From the NCBI GenBank assembly GCA_024401225.1, contig JAKSLM010000023.1:1-41009 (forward strand): DNA of 41,009 nucleotides, read 5' to 3'. The stretch comes from Bacteroidaceae bacterium (lineage in GTDB: Bacteria; Bacteroidota; Bacteroidia; Bacteroidales; Bacteroidaceae). A program made the position numbers and the translations under genes. The notes beneath the pieces were generated by a model that did not search any database, had not been told where the DNA came from, and saw only the letters and a list, made by a program, of their open reading frames with translations. Positions 17,436-25,875 of the stretch are shown here, in pieces (positions within the stretch are counted from its first letter, which is position 1; each line of letters opens with the position of its first letter).

Positions 17436-20400
17436 ATGCAAGATTTTATTCACCTACACGTACACACCCATTTCTCAATCCTTGACGGAATGTCAAAGAT
17501 TGATTCCCTGGTTGACAAGGCCATAGAAAACGGAATGAAAGGCATGGCCTTGACCGATCATGGCAACATGTTTGGCATCAAGGAGCTTTTCGACTATTGC
17601 AACAAAGTCAATAAAGGAAGGAAGAAAGATGGACTCGAACCTTTCAAGCCAATCTTCGGATGCGAGATGTATGTGGCCCGCCACAACAAGGAGGACATGG
17701 TGGCAGCCAACGGCGACCGAAGCGGTAACCACCTCATTGTGCTTGCCAAGAACTTCAACGGATACAAGAACCTCATACGCCTTGTGTCGCGTGCATGGGT
17801 AGACGGAAACTATGTACGCCCACGAACGGATAGAAAGGATCTTGCTATGTTTCATGAAGACCTCATCGTATGTTCCGCATGTCTGGCTGGTGCTCCGCAG
17901 GAACTGATCCGCAGGGCTTTACGCCGTGAAAGGTATGTCAACGAGACTCTGCCACCAGAGGTGCTTTTCCAGCAGGCCGATGATATGGTGAAATGGTATA
18001 AAGACACCTTTGGTGACGACTACTACATGGAGCTGATGCGCCATGAGGTCAAGGATCCTAATATCCGTGCCAATCGTGAGGTATACGAAGAGCAGATGGC
18101 TATCGAGCCATACCTTATTGATCTCGCAAAGAAGCACAACGTCAAACTGATATGTTCAAACGATGTTCACTTTGTAAACGAGGATGATGCGGAAGCCCAC
18201 GAGCGTCTGCTCTGCCTCAGTACGGGCAAGCGTATCGACGAGCCTCACATGCTCTACTCAAAGCAGGAATGGTTCAAGACAAAAGAGGAGATGAACGAGG
18301 TGTTCAGCGACATTCCTGAGGCATTGAGCAACACACTCGAAATCCTTGACAAGGTAGAGACTTACGACATCGAGAGCAATCCTATCATGCCTTTCTTCCC
18401 TATCCCGGAAGACTTTGGTACTGAAGAAGAATGGCGAAAGAAGTATACTGAGGAGGACCTGTTCAAGGAGTTCACTTCGGACGAGAACGGAGAGAATCAG
18501 ATGCCTGAGGCTGATGGTCTTGCTAAAATCAAGAAACTTGGCGGTTACGACAAACTTTACCGAATCAAGTTTGAGGCCGACTATCTTGCAAAACTGGCAT
18601 ACGAAGGTGCACAGAGGATTTACGGATCAGGTACTGCCGATGATCTCTCTGCCGACCAACTCATAAAAGGCAACTATGGCATTCCTGAGGACGTGGAGGA
18701 TCGCATCCGATTCGAGCTTCACATCATGAAGACGATGGGTTTCCCTGGTTACTTCCTTATCGTGTCCGACTTCATCAACTCTGCTCGCGAAGAACTTGGC
18801 GTATGGGTAGGACCTGGTCGAGGATCGGCTGCAGGTTCGGTAGTTGCTTATTGCTTGGGTATCACAAAGCTGGACCCATTGAAGTACGACCTTCTGTTTG
18901 AGCGTTTCCTTAATCCTGACCGTATCTCACTCCCTGATATCGATACCGACTTTGATGATGATGGACGCGGAAAAGTGTTGCAATGGGTTATGGATAAATA
19001 CGGTCACGAGAACTGTGCACACATCATCACCTACGGTTCGATGGCAGCAAAGAACTCCATCAAGGACGTTGCCCGCGTGCAAGACATCCCTCTGCCAGTC
19101 GTGAACGGATGGTGTAAGGCCATGCCGGACCGATTGCCTGATGGCATGAAGCCAAAGCTCAAGAACTACCTCAAGTGTACCCCAGAACTGCAGCAAGCCT
19201 CAACATCATCGAACGCTAAGGAGCGAGACACCATCAAGTTTGCCACAAAACTGGAGGGTACAGTCCGCAACACCGGTATTCATGCTTGCGGATTCATCAT
19301 CTGCCGCGACCCAATCTCCGACCATGTACCAGTATCCACAGCCGACGACCCTGATTTCCCAGAGCTCAAGACTGCTGTGACTCAATACGATGGACACGTC
19401 ATCGAATCCACCGGACTCATCAAGATGGACTTCCTCGGTCTGAAGACTCTATCGGAGATGAAGGAGTGTGTCAAGCTGGTGAAGCAGACACTCGGCATTG
19501 AGATAGACTTGGACCACATTCCTATCGACGACGAACTCACATACAAGCTGTATCAGGAAGGACGAACCATTGGTACGTTCCAGTTCGAGTCTGCCGGTAT
19601 GCAGAAGTATCTCAAGGAGTTGCATCCTACTGTATTCGAGGACCTCATTGCCATGAATGCCCTGTACCGTCCAGGTCCTATGGATTATATTCCGTCGTTC
19701 ATCAAGCGTAAGAATGGCCGCGAGGATATAACATACGATATCGACTGCATGGAGAAATACCTCAAGGACACATACGGAATTACGGTGTACCAAGAGCAAG
19801 TCATGCTTCTGTCGCGACAGTTGGCAGACTTCACCCGTGGACAGTCGGATGCCCTTCGTAAGGCAATGGGTAAGAAGAAGAAGGATATCGTTGACCAGAT
19901 GAAGCCAATGTTTATCGAAGGTGGAAAGAAGAATGGCCACGATCCTAAGGTACTGGAGAAGATATGGGCCGACTGGGAGAAGTTTGCATCCTATGCCTTC
20001 AACAAGTCGCATGCTGCGTGCTACTCATGGGTTGCATACCAGACGGCTTATCTCAAGGCGCACTACCCTGCCCAGTTCCTTGCAGCACTTATGACCCGAA
20101 GAAAATCGGACATCAAGGAGATCACAAAACTCATGGATGAGTGTAAGTCCATGGGAATATCTACACTCGGCCCGGATGTCAATGAATCATTCACAGACTT
20201 CAGCGTAAACAAGAAAGGCGAGGTGCGATTTGGTCTTGGTGGTATTAAAGGTGTTGGTGAGAGCGGCGTCCAGGCTATCGTTAATGAACGTGAGAAAAAC
20301 GGTCCATTCAAGGATATGTTTGACTTCATCGAACGCGTAAATCTCTCTGCATGCAACCGCAAGAGCGTTGAAAACCTTATACTTGCAGGAGCATTCGACG

Positions 20401-21236
20401 GATTCTCCGTGAGCCGAGAAGCATTCTTCACTCCTACGGGCAAAGCAAACAACGAGGTATTCCTTGATCAGTTCATACGCTATGGACAGAAATATCAGAA
20501 CGATAAGCAAGCTGCAGCCAACTCCCTATTTGGCGCCGATGCTATCGAGATTGCACATCCTGCCATACCTAAGGGAGTGCAGGAATGGAGTGCCCTTGAT
20601 CGTCTTAACAAGGAGCGCGACCTGGTAGGAATCTATCTCTCTGCCCACCCTCTCGATGAGTTTTCGATAGTTCTCGAACATGTGTGCAACACAAAGCTCG
20701 AGCAACTGGCAGACAAGGAAGCGCTTGCCAACATTCAGGAGATAACTTTCGGAGGTATCGTGACCGGCATTCGCAATGGTCAGACCAAGTCCGGTCGTCC
20801 TTTTGGCATCATCAGGATGGAGGACTTCTCTGGTGCAGGTGAGCTTCCGCTGTTCGGTCAAGACTGGATGATGTTCAACAGTAGTTTCATCGAAGGCACT
20901 TCACTCTTTATCAGGGCAAAGATCGTTCCGCGACAACACCAACCAGACGTTCTGGATTTGCAGATCAAGACCGTGGAGCTCATGGCCGATGTGAAGGACA
21001 AACTGATAGAGAAGATAACCTTCGACATTCCTCTCGAATCGCTTACGAGCGACATCGTGGAAGACCTGAAAGTGATAGCTCAGGACAATCCAGGAAATAC
21101 TGACTTATATTTCAATATTTATGGTCCTGACAACATGAAAGTGCAGCTTATGGCCCACGAAATGAAGATTTCAGTACAAAAAACGTTAATCAATTACATT
21201 TCTGACCATCCGGAAATCAAATATTCAATAAATTAA
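17436..21236 (+). CDS. dnaE: DNA polymerase III subunit alpha
   Basis: Replicative C-family DNA polymerase, 1266 residues. The N-terminal PHP domain begins with FIHLHVHTHFSILDGMSKID and ALTDHGNMFG, retaining metal-binding-type residues. The catalytic aspartates are D501 and D503 in PDIDTDFD and D665 in IKMDFLGLKTL. The stretch ALYRPGPMDYIPSFI and the finger region KAMGKKKKD are typical. Helix-hairpin-helix and OB domains follow (ITFGGIVTGIRNGQTKSGRP). No 3'-5' exonuclease insertion is present, so this is DnaE rather than PolC. Divergent from rpoN. Confidence 0.98.
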   Translation: MQDFIHLHVHTHFSILDGMSKIDSLVDKAIENGMKGMALTDHGNMFGIKELFDYCNKVNKGRKKDGLEPFKPIFGCEMYVARHNKEDMVAANGDRSGNHLIVLAKNFNGYKNLIRLVSRAWVDGNYVRPRTDRKDLAMFHEDLIVCSACLAGAPQELIRRALRRERYVNETLPPEVLFQQADDMVKWYKDTFGDDYYMELMRHEVKDPNIRANREVYEEQMAIEPYLIDLAKKHNVKLICSNDVHFVNEDDAEAHERLLCLSTGKRIDEPHMLYSKQEWFKTKEEMNEVFSDIPEALSNTLEILDKVETYDIESNPIMPFFPIPEDFGTEEEWRKKYTEEDLFKEFTSDENGENQMPEADGLAKIKKLGGYDKLYRIKFEADYLAKLAYEGAQRIYGSGTADDLSADQLIKGNYGIPEDVEDRIRFELHIMKTMGFPGYFLIVSDFINSAREELGVWVGPGRGSAAGSVVAYCLGITKLDPLKYDLLFERFLNPDRISLPDIDTDFDDDGRGKVLQWVMDKYGHENCAHIITYGSMAAKNSIKDVARVQDIPLPVVNGWCKAMPDRLPDGMKPKLKNYLKCTPELQQASTSSNAKERDTIKFATKLEGTVRNTGIHACGFIICRDPISDHVPVSTADDPDFPELKTAVTQYDGHVIESTGLIKMDFLGLKTLSEMKECVKLVKQTLGIEIDLDHIPIDDELTYKLYQEGRTIGTFQFESAGMQKYLKELHPTVFEDLIAMNALYRPGPMDYIPSFIKRKNGREDITYDIDCMEKYLKDTYGITVYQEQVMLLSRQLADFTRGQSDALRKAMGKKKKDIVDQMKPMFIEGGKKNGHDPKVLEKIWADWEKFASYAFNKSHAACYSWVAYQTAYLKAHYPAQFLAALMTRRKSDIKEITKLMDECKSMGISTLGPDVNESFTDFSVNKKGEVRFGLGGIKGVGESGVQAIVNEREKNGPFKDMFDFIERVNLSACNRKSVENLILAGAFDGFSVSREAFFTPTGKANNEVFLDQFIRYGQKYQNDKQAAANSLFGADAIEIAHPAIPKGVQEWSALDRLNKERDLVGIYLSAHPLDEFSIVLEHVCNTKLEQLADKEALANIQEITFGGIVTGIRNGQTKSGRPFGIIRMEDFSGAGELPLFGQDWMMFNSSFIEGTSLFIRAKIVPRQHQPDVLDLQIKTVELMADVKDKLIEKITFDIPLESLTSDIVEDLKVIAQDNPGNTDLYFNIYGPDNMKVQLMAHEMKISVQKTLINYISDHPEIKYSIN

Positions 21237-21238
21237 TC

Positions 21239-21246
21239 TATCTTTG
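21239..21246 (+). promoter_or_regulatory. -7 box upstream of trxA
   Basis: TATCTTTG fits TAnnTTTG and lies just behind the dnaE stop, about 105 bases before the trxA ATG. The -33 element is not evident. Confidence 0.4.
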
Positions 21247-21350
21247 CAACGGATTTTAGTATTCCATACTATTTGCACACCAAAGGACCAACCTTTCTGT
21301 GCACATCCATGTCATTCAAACATTGTACAACATTCTAAATACAGACAATT

Positions 21351-21662
21351 ATGGTAATCAACGACAACAACTACGAAGAAGTAGTAGCTCAGGGCAAACC
21401 TATCGTGCTCGACTTTTGGGCTACATGGTGTGGCCCTTGCAAAAAGATTGGTCCAATCATTGAAGGTCTTGCAGAGGTATATGCAGATCAGGTCAATATT
21501 GGCAAGGTAAACATCGAAGACGAATCTGACGACCTCGTAGCCGAGTTCGGTATCCGCAACGTGCCAACAGTACTTTTCATCAAGAATGGTGAAGTTGTTG
21601 ACAAGGTTGTAGGCGCTGCTGCCAAGAACGTTTTCGAAGAGAAGATCAAGGCAATGCTTTAA
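21351..21662 (+). CDS. trxA: Thioredoxin
   Basis: Cytoplasmic disulfide reductant, 103 residues, a normal length. The redox motif WCGPC has C27 and C30, preceded by the usual VLDFWATWC, and the cis-proline is in IRNVPTVLFIKNGE. No signal peptide. It follows dnaE by 114 bases with its own likely promoter and is followed by a hairpin. Confidence 0.96.
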   Translation: MVINDNNYEEVVAQGKPIVLDFWATWCGPCKKIGPIIEGLAEVYADQVNIGKVNIEDESDDLVAEFGIRNVPTVLFIKNGEVVDKVVGAAAKNVFEEKIKAML

Positions 21663-21666
21663 GAAA

Positions 21667-21697
21667 TAATCCCTGTCAGCAACACTGGCAGGGATTA
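21667..21697. terminator. Hairpin behind trxA
   Basis: A 12-13 bp stem (AATCCCTGTCAG with CTGGCAGGGATT, one wobble) on a five-base loop begins five bases after the trxA stop. The downstream T content is modest, so termination may be partial. Confidence 0.55.
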
Positions 21698-21731
21698 CTT
21701 GCTTATATAAACCATAATTTCAAAGACAACA

Positions 21732-22070
21732 ATGAGCAATATCGACAACGAGATACTCCTCAACGCTGAGGACGACGCAGCTGCAATCGAGTTCATTCAG
21801 AACCAGTTGCCACAGGACTTGAAGGATAAGTTTTCGGAGGACGAGCTTTACTACTTCCTCGATGTAATATACGATTACTACGCTACAAGCGGCATCTTTG
21901 ACAGCACACCCGACCAGGATGGCTACATCGACATCGACCTTGATGAGATTGTGAAGTTCATCCAGAAGAAGGCTAAGAAGGAAGGCATGGGCGAATACGA
22001 GCATGACGACCTTCTGCTTATCATACAGGCTGAGATGGACTATAGCGAGCAATTTGAAGACGAAGAATAA
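21732..22070 (+). CDS. Acidic small protein of unknown function
   Basis: 112 residues, strongly acidic (runs such as EDDAA, DIDLDEI, EHDD, EDEE), no signal peptide or membrane segment, and rich in Tyr and Asp in the middle (ELYYFLDVIYDYYATSG). I do not recognise a named family; it looks like a conserved Bacteroidales protein. Its stop overlaps the start of the following esterase by one base (TAATG), so the two are probably co-translated, though one product is cytoplasmic and the other exported. Confidence 0.7.
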   Translation: MSNIDNEILLNAEDDAAAIEFIQNQLPQDLKDKFSEDELYYFLDVIYDYYATSGIFDSTPDQDGYIDIDLDEIVKFIQKKAKKEGMGEYEHDDLLLIIQAEMDYSEQFEDEE

Positions 22071-24025
22071 TGAAACAAATACTTTCCACCCTGACACTTC
22101 TGGCATTTGCCATCCTGGCTGATGCCCAGATCCGCCTGCCACATTTCTTCGCAGACGGCATGGTAGTACAACGCGATGCAAAGATTCCTGTATGGGGATG
22201 GGCTTCTCCTAACGAGAGCATCACGGTTACGTTCAACGGCAAGTCGGCCAAGGCAAAAGCCGATGCAAACGGAGTATGGAAGACCTACCTCCCTGCCATG
22301 AAGGCCAACGCCAAGCCTTCCGTGCTGAGCATCAACAATGGCGAGGTAAAAATCAGCAACATACTGATTGGTGACGTGTTCCTCTGCTCCGGGCAGTCGA
22401 ACATGGAGTTGCCTATCCGACGTTGCATGGATGTTGTTGCCAACGAGGTAAAGGACTATTCCAACGACCTGATTCGCTACATCAAGCTGCCTCACCAGTA
22501 CAACTACGTATCGCCTAACAGCGACTGCAACGTTCTTCCTTGGCAGAACATCACACCACAGAACTGTGCTGAGGTGTCAGGCATCTGCTACTTTATGGCG
22601 CGCGAACTGCAGAAGGTGGAACAGGTGCCTATTGGCATCATCAACTCAGCAGTTGGCGGCACACGAGTTGAAGCATGGACTCCGCAGGAGGTGCTGAAGC
22701 AGTTCCCTGCCTACACTAAAGAGTTCGAGAACATCAAGTACCATCAGACCAACTGGCCTGATTCAATCCGTCAAGTTGAGGACAAGGCTGGTAATGAATG
22801 GGAAAACAGGATGATGGCTACTGACAAGGTCGTGAACGAATGGCGCAAGAAGGGCTACGACTTCGATGCGTGGCAGACCGTGAGCCAGTTTGGCGACTGG
22901 TTCAAGGGCAATGGCTCGTACTGGTTCCGTCAGACAGTAAAGATTTCACATGAAGATGCTGGTAAGGCAGGTATCATCCGCATCGGCGCAATGAAGGATG
23001 CCGACTCGGTATTCATCAATGGCAAGTTCATTGGCAACACTACCTATCAGTATCCTCCTCGCATCTACAAGATACCGGCAGGCCTCCTCTTCCAAGGCAA
23101 TAATGAGATCATGATACACCTCATGTCGCAGAATGGAAAGGCCGACTTCACCCAAGGCAAGCTCTATCAGATTGAACTCGACAAAATCATTCCTCTCTCC
23201 GAGAACTGGCAGTTCTGCCAGGGTTCTTCAATGCAGCCTAAGCCAGGCAGCACATATTTTGTCGACTGTCCTTCGGGATTGTACAATGCTATGATTGCTC
23301 CATTCCAGGACTTTCCTATCAAGGCTATGCTTTGGTATCAGGGAGAATCAAACCTCAGCAACACAGCCGACTACGCTAAGTATCTGCAAGCGATGGTAGA
23401 GTCATGGAGAAACCAGTTCGGCGCTGATTTCCCTGTAGTTATCATGCAGCTTGCTGGTTACATGCAGCATCATGAAGAACCGCTTCAGCACAGCACTTGG
23501 TGTGAGATCCGCGAACAGCAGCGCATCGCAGCCAACAACATTCCAAACGCCGCCCTTGCTACCATCATCGATACCGGCGAAGGAAACGACATCCATCCAC
23601 AGGACAAGAAGACCGCCGGCGAACGTGCTGCACTTCAGATGCGACGCTTGGCATACGGCGAGACATACACCATCGAACCTAATAAGTTCATTCAGGCAAA
23701 GCCTATCACCAAGCCTATAGTTGCCACAGGTCCTGCACCAGTTAGCACAAAGGTCGATGCTGAGGGCACACTTACTGTGACATTCGACAGCGAACTTGAT
23801 ATTGATGTGAAAAAGATAGCCAAGAGCCTTACCGTTGCTGGCGAGGACCACAAGTTCTACTTTCCTCCTCGCGCCAGAGCCATTGGCAAGGATCTCATCG
23901 TCTACCTTCCTGAGGAGGTGACCTCACCTTGTAGCATCCGATATGCTTACGATGACTACCCAGTCCCAGCCATTTTCAACAAGCAGGGCCTTCCATCGGC
24001 AGCATTCATTCTTTCTATACAATAA
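22070..24025 (+). CDS. Exported SGNH-type (sialate O-acetylesterase-like) carbohydrate esterase
   Basis: 651 residues with a signal peptide (ILSTLTLLAFAILADA). The SGNH hydrolase core has the nucleophile S110 in LCSGQSNMEL, the oxyanion segment MLWYQGESNLSNT, and the catalytic pair D507 and H509 in GNDIHPQDK. Between these, residues of about 230-380 form a separate beta-sandwich (WFRQTVKISHEDAGKAG; DSVFINGKFIGNT) similar to the jelly-roll in the 9-O-acetylsialate esterase family. It likely removes acetyl groups from sialic acids or plant polysaccharides in the periplasm or outside; substrate cannot be read from sequence. A strong hairpin follows. Confidence 0.88.
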   Translation: MKQILSTLTLLAFAILADAQIRLPHFFADGMVVQRDAKIPVWGWASPNESITVTFNGKSAKAKADANGVWKTYLPAMKANAKPSVLSINNGEVKISNILIGDVFLCSGQSNMELPIRRCMDVVANEVKDYSNDLIRYIKLPHQYNYVSPNSDCNVLPWQNITPQNCAEVSGICYFMARELQKVEQVPIGIINSAVGGTRVEAWTPQEVLKQFPAYTKEFENIKYHQTNWPDSIRQVEDKAGNEWENRMMATDKVVNEWRKKGYDFDAWQTVSQFGDWFKGNGSYWFRQTVKISHEDAGKAGIIRIGAMKDADSVFINGKFIGNTTYQYPPRIYKIPAGLLFQGNNEIMIHLMSQNGKADFTQGKLYQIELDKIIPLSENWQFCQGSSMQPKPGSTYFVDCPSGLYNAMIAPFQDFPIKAMLWYQGESNLSNTADYAKYLQAMVESWRNQFGADFPVVIMQLAGYMQHHEEPLQHSTWCEIREQQRIAANNIPNAALATIIDTGEGNDIHPQDKKTAGERAALQMRRLAYGETYTIEPNKFIQAKPITKPIVATGPAPVSTKVDAEGTLTVTFDSELDIDVKKIAKSLTVAGEDHKFYFPPRARAIGKDLIVYLPEEVTSPCSIRYAYDDYPVPAIFNKQGLPSAAFILSIQ

Positions 24026-24029
24026 TACA

Positions 24030-24063
24030 TTCTGACAGCATCGTCCAATCAATGCTGTCAGAA
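24030..24063. terminator. Perfect hairpin between the esterase gene and aroA
   Basis: A perfect 12-bp stem (TTCTGACAGCAT with ATGCTGTCAGAA) closes on a ten-base loop. It begins four bases after the esterase stop and ends 14 bases before the aroA ATG, followed by CATTCTTCTTAT. It may terminate the esterase transcript or control aroA expression. Confidence 0.6.
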
Positions 24064-24077
24064 CATTCTTCTTATAT

Positions 24078-25343
24078 ATGCAGATCAAAATCAGTTCACC
24101 AGATAAGTTAAGAGGCACCATCACCCTTCCATCGTCCAAGAGCATCAGCAACCGTGCGCTGGTCATCAACGCACTGGCTGGCAACAGGACGCTACCCGAC
24201 AACGTATCGGATTGTGATGATACCAATGTGATGATCAAGTGGCTCACGGATTCCGAAAGCAGCATCAAGAGCAGCGAGCACCTTGTTGATATAGGTGCTG
24301 CAGGTACTGCCATGCGCTTCTCCACCGCTCTGCTTTCTGTCACAGAAGGCACTCACACCATCACTGGCACGGAGCGCATGAAGAACCGTCCTATCGGAGT
24401 GTTGGTCGATGCTTTGCGCCAGTTGGGAGCTGATGTACAATACGTTGAGAAGGAGGGCTACCCTCCTCTGCGCATCAAGGGCAATCCTGATCTGGAGGGC
24501 GGCTGCATATCCCTGCCGGGAAATGTCAGTTCGCAGTACATCTCCGCATTGCTGATGATTGGTCCTTCGCTCAGGAAAGGCATCACCCTTACTCTCACCG
24601 ACAACATCGTGTCACGTCCCTACATCAACATGACTCTTGCCATGATGCGGGAGTTTGGTGCAGATGCCGGATGGCAGGGGGACGACACCATTGCCGTTCA
24701 GCCACAGCCATACGCTCAGCGCCAGTACTTCGTTGAGAGCGACTGGAGTGCAAGCAGCTACTGGTACGAGATGGTAGCCCTTTCCAAGGATGAGGATGCT
24801 GAGGTTACTTTGCCAGGACTGTTCGCTACATCATTGCAGGGCGACAGCAAGGTAGCTGACATCTTCAAGCTTCTTGGGGTCGACACCGTTCACAATGGCA
24901 ACACCGTTACCCTACGCAAAAACAAGGATATAGTGCAACGCTTGAACTACGACTTCGTTGAGCAGCCAGATCTTGCCCAGACATTCGTAGTGACCTGCTG
25001 CATGATGGGCATTCCATTCCACTTCACGGGTCTTCAGTCGCTGAAGATCAAGGAGACCGACCGCATCGAAGCCTTGAAGGCAGAACTCAGCAAACTCGGT
25101 TTCACCATCACCGATCGCAACGACTCCGAACTGCTATGGGACGGAAGCGATGCCCCACAGGCTTCTGCATGCCCAGCAAAGGCTATTGACACATACGAGG
25201 ACCACCGCATGGCTATGTGCTTTGCACCTGCATCACTCCTTCGTGAGAGCATAGACATGAACGATCCTCAAGTAGTAACCAAGTCATACCCAAAGTACTG
25301 GGATGACCTTCAATCTATAGGTTTCCGGATATGTGGATTCTGA
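24078..25343 (+). CDS. aroA: 3-phosphoshikimate 1-carboxyvinyltransferase (EPSP synthase)
   Basis: Shikimate-pathway enzyme joining PEP and shikimate 3-phosphate. 421 residues, close to the 427 of E. coli. Visible motifs are LPSSKSISNRALVINAL (start of the first inverse barrel), GAAGTAMRFSTALL, TGTERMKNRPIGVLVDAL, GNVSSQYISALLM and the C-terminal DTYEDHRMAM. No other shikimate gene is adjacent. The end overlaps the next gene by 13 bases. Confidence 0.97.
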   Translation: MQIKISSPDKLRGTITLPSSKSISNRALVINALAGNRTLPDNVSDCDDTNVMIKWLTDSESSIKSSEHLVDIGAAGTAMRFSTALLSVTEGTHTITGTERMKNRPIGVLVDALRQLGADVQYVEKEGYPPLRIKGNPDLEGGCISLPGNVSSQYISALLMIGPSLRKGITLTLTDNIVSRPYINMTLAMMREFGADAGWQGDDTIAVQPQPYAQRQYFVESDWSASSYWYEMVALSKDEDAEVTLPGLFATSLQGDSKVADIFKLLGVDTVHNGNTVTLRKNKDIVQRLNYDFVEQPDLAQTFVVTCCMMGIPFHFTGLQSLKIKETDRIEALKAELSKLGFTITDRNDSELLWDGSDAPQASACPAKAIDTYEDHRMAMCFAPASLLRESIDMNDPQVVTKSYPKYWDDLQSIGFRICGF

Positions 25344-25747
25344 TCATAGCCATATTGGCTCTTGGCGTAATAGCCATGGTAGCCGGATTCTTCCACGACC
25401 GCAAACTGAAGGGACAGCTTGAGCGTGGTGAGATCACCGAACTGCCATCCATCAAGCAGGTTGAGGACATGGAGTGCTGCGGCCAGCACGAGACGTGCGA
25501 GAAGGACAGTCTGCTTGCAGCCGTCAGCAAGGAGATTGAATACTACAACGATGAGGAGCTCGATCGTTTCCGTGGAGTGGCATCGGACGAGTTTCTCCCC
25601 GAAGAGATTGAGGAGTTCCGCGACATTCTGTACACCATGCGTGAAGAAGAAGTGGCAGGATGGGTGCGCAGTCTTCAGCTTCGTGCCGTTGAACTTCCTG
25701 ACGAATTGAAGGATGAAGTATTCCTCATCGTAGGCGAGAGAAGATGA
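25331..25747 (+). CDS. Small membrane-anchored protein of unknown function
   Basis: 138 residues. Residues about 2-21 (WILIIAILALGVIAMVAGFF) form one membrane helix, followed by a basic stretch (HDRKLKGQ) and an acidic soluble domain. A CCGQHETC cluster lies near residue 46, with conserved-looking FLPEEIEEFRDILYTM and EVAGWVRSLQLRAVELPDELKDEV. I do not recognise a function. Overlap of 13 bases with aroA in another frame implies translational coupling. Confidence 0.75.
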   Translation: MWILIIAILALGVIAMVAGFFHDRKLKGQLERGEITELPSIKQVEDMECCGQHETCEKDSLLAAVSKEIEYYNDEELDRFRGVASDEFLPEEIEEFRDILYTMREEEVAGWVRSLQLRAVELPDELKDEVFLIVGERR

Positions 25748-25761
25748 TGCTTTCGACCTTC

Positions 25762-25777
25762 ATTATTCACGAATAAT
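25762..25777. promoter_or_regulatory. Small palindrome upstream of the PorW-like gene
   Basis: ATTATTC AC GAATAAT is a perfect 7+2+7 inverted repeat about 100 bases before the PorW-like ATG. It could be a protein-binding site or part of the upstream gene's 3' end; nothing in the sequence decides. Confidence 0.3.
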
Positions 25778-25875
25778 TCAAGTTAATGAATATTTAAGTG
25801 TTCCATCAAAATAAATCGCACACTTTTTCGTTTATCTATTAGTAAGCACCATACCTATTGGCTTGATATCAACCG

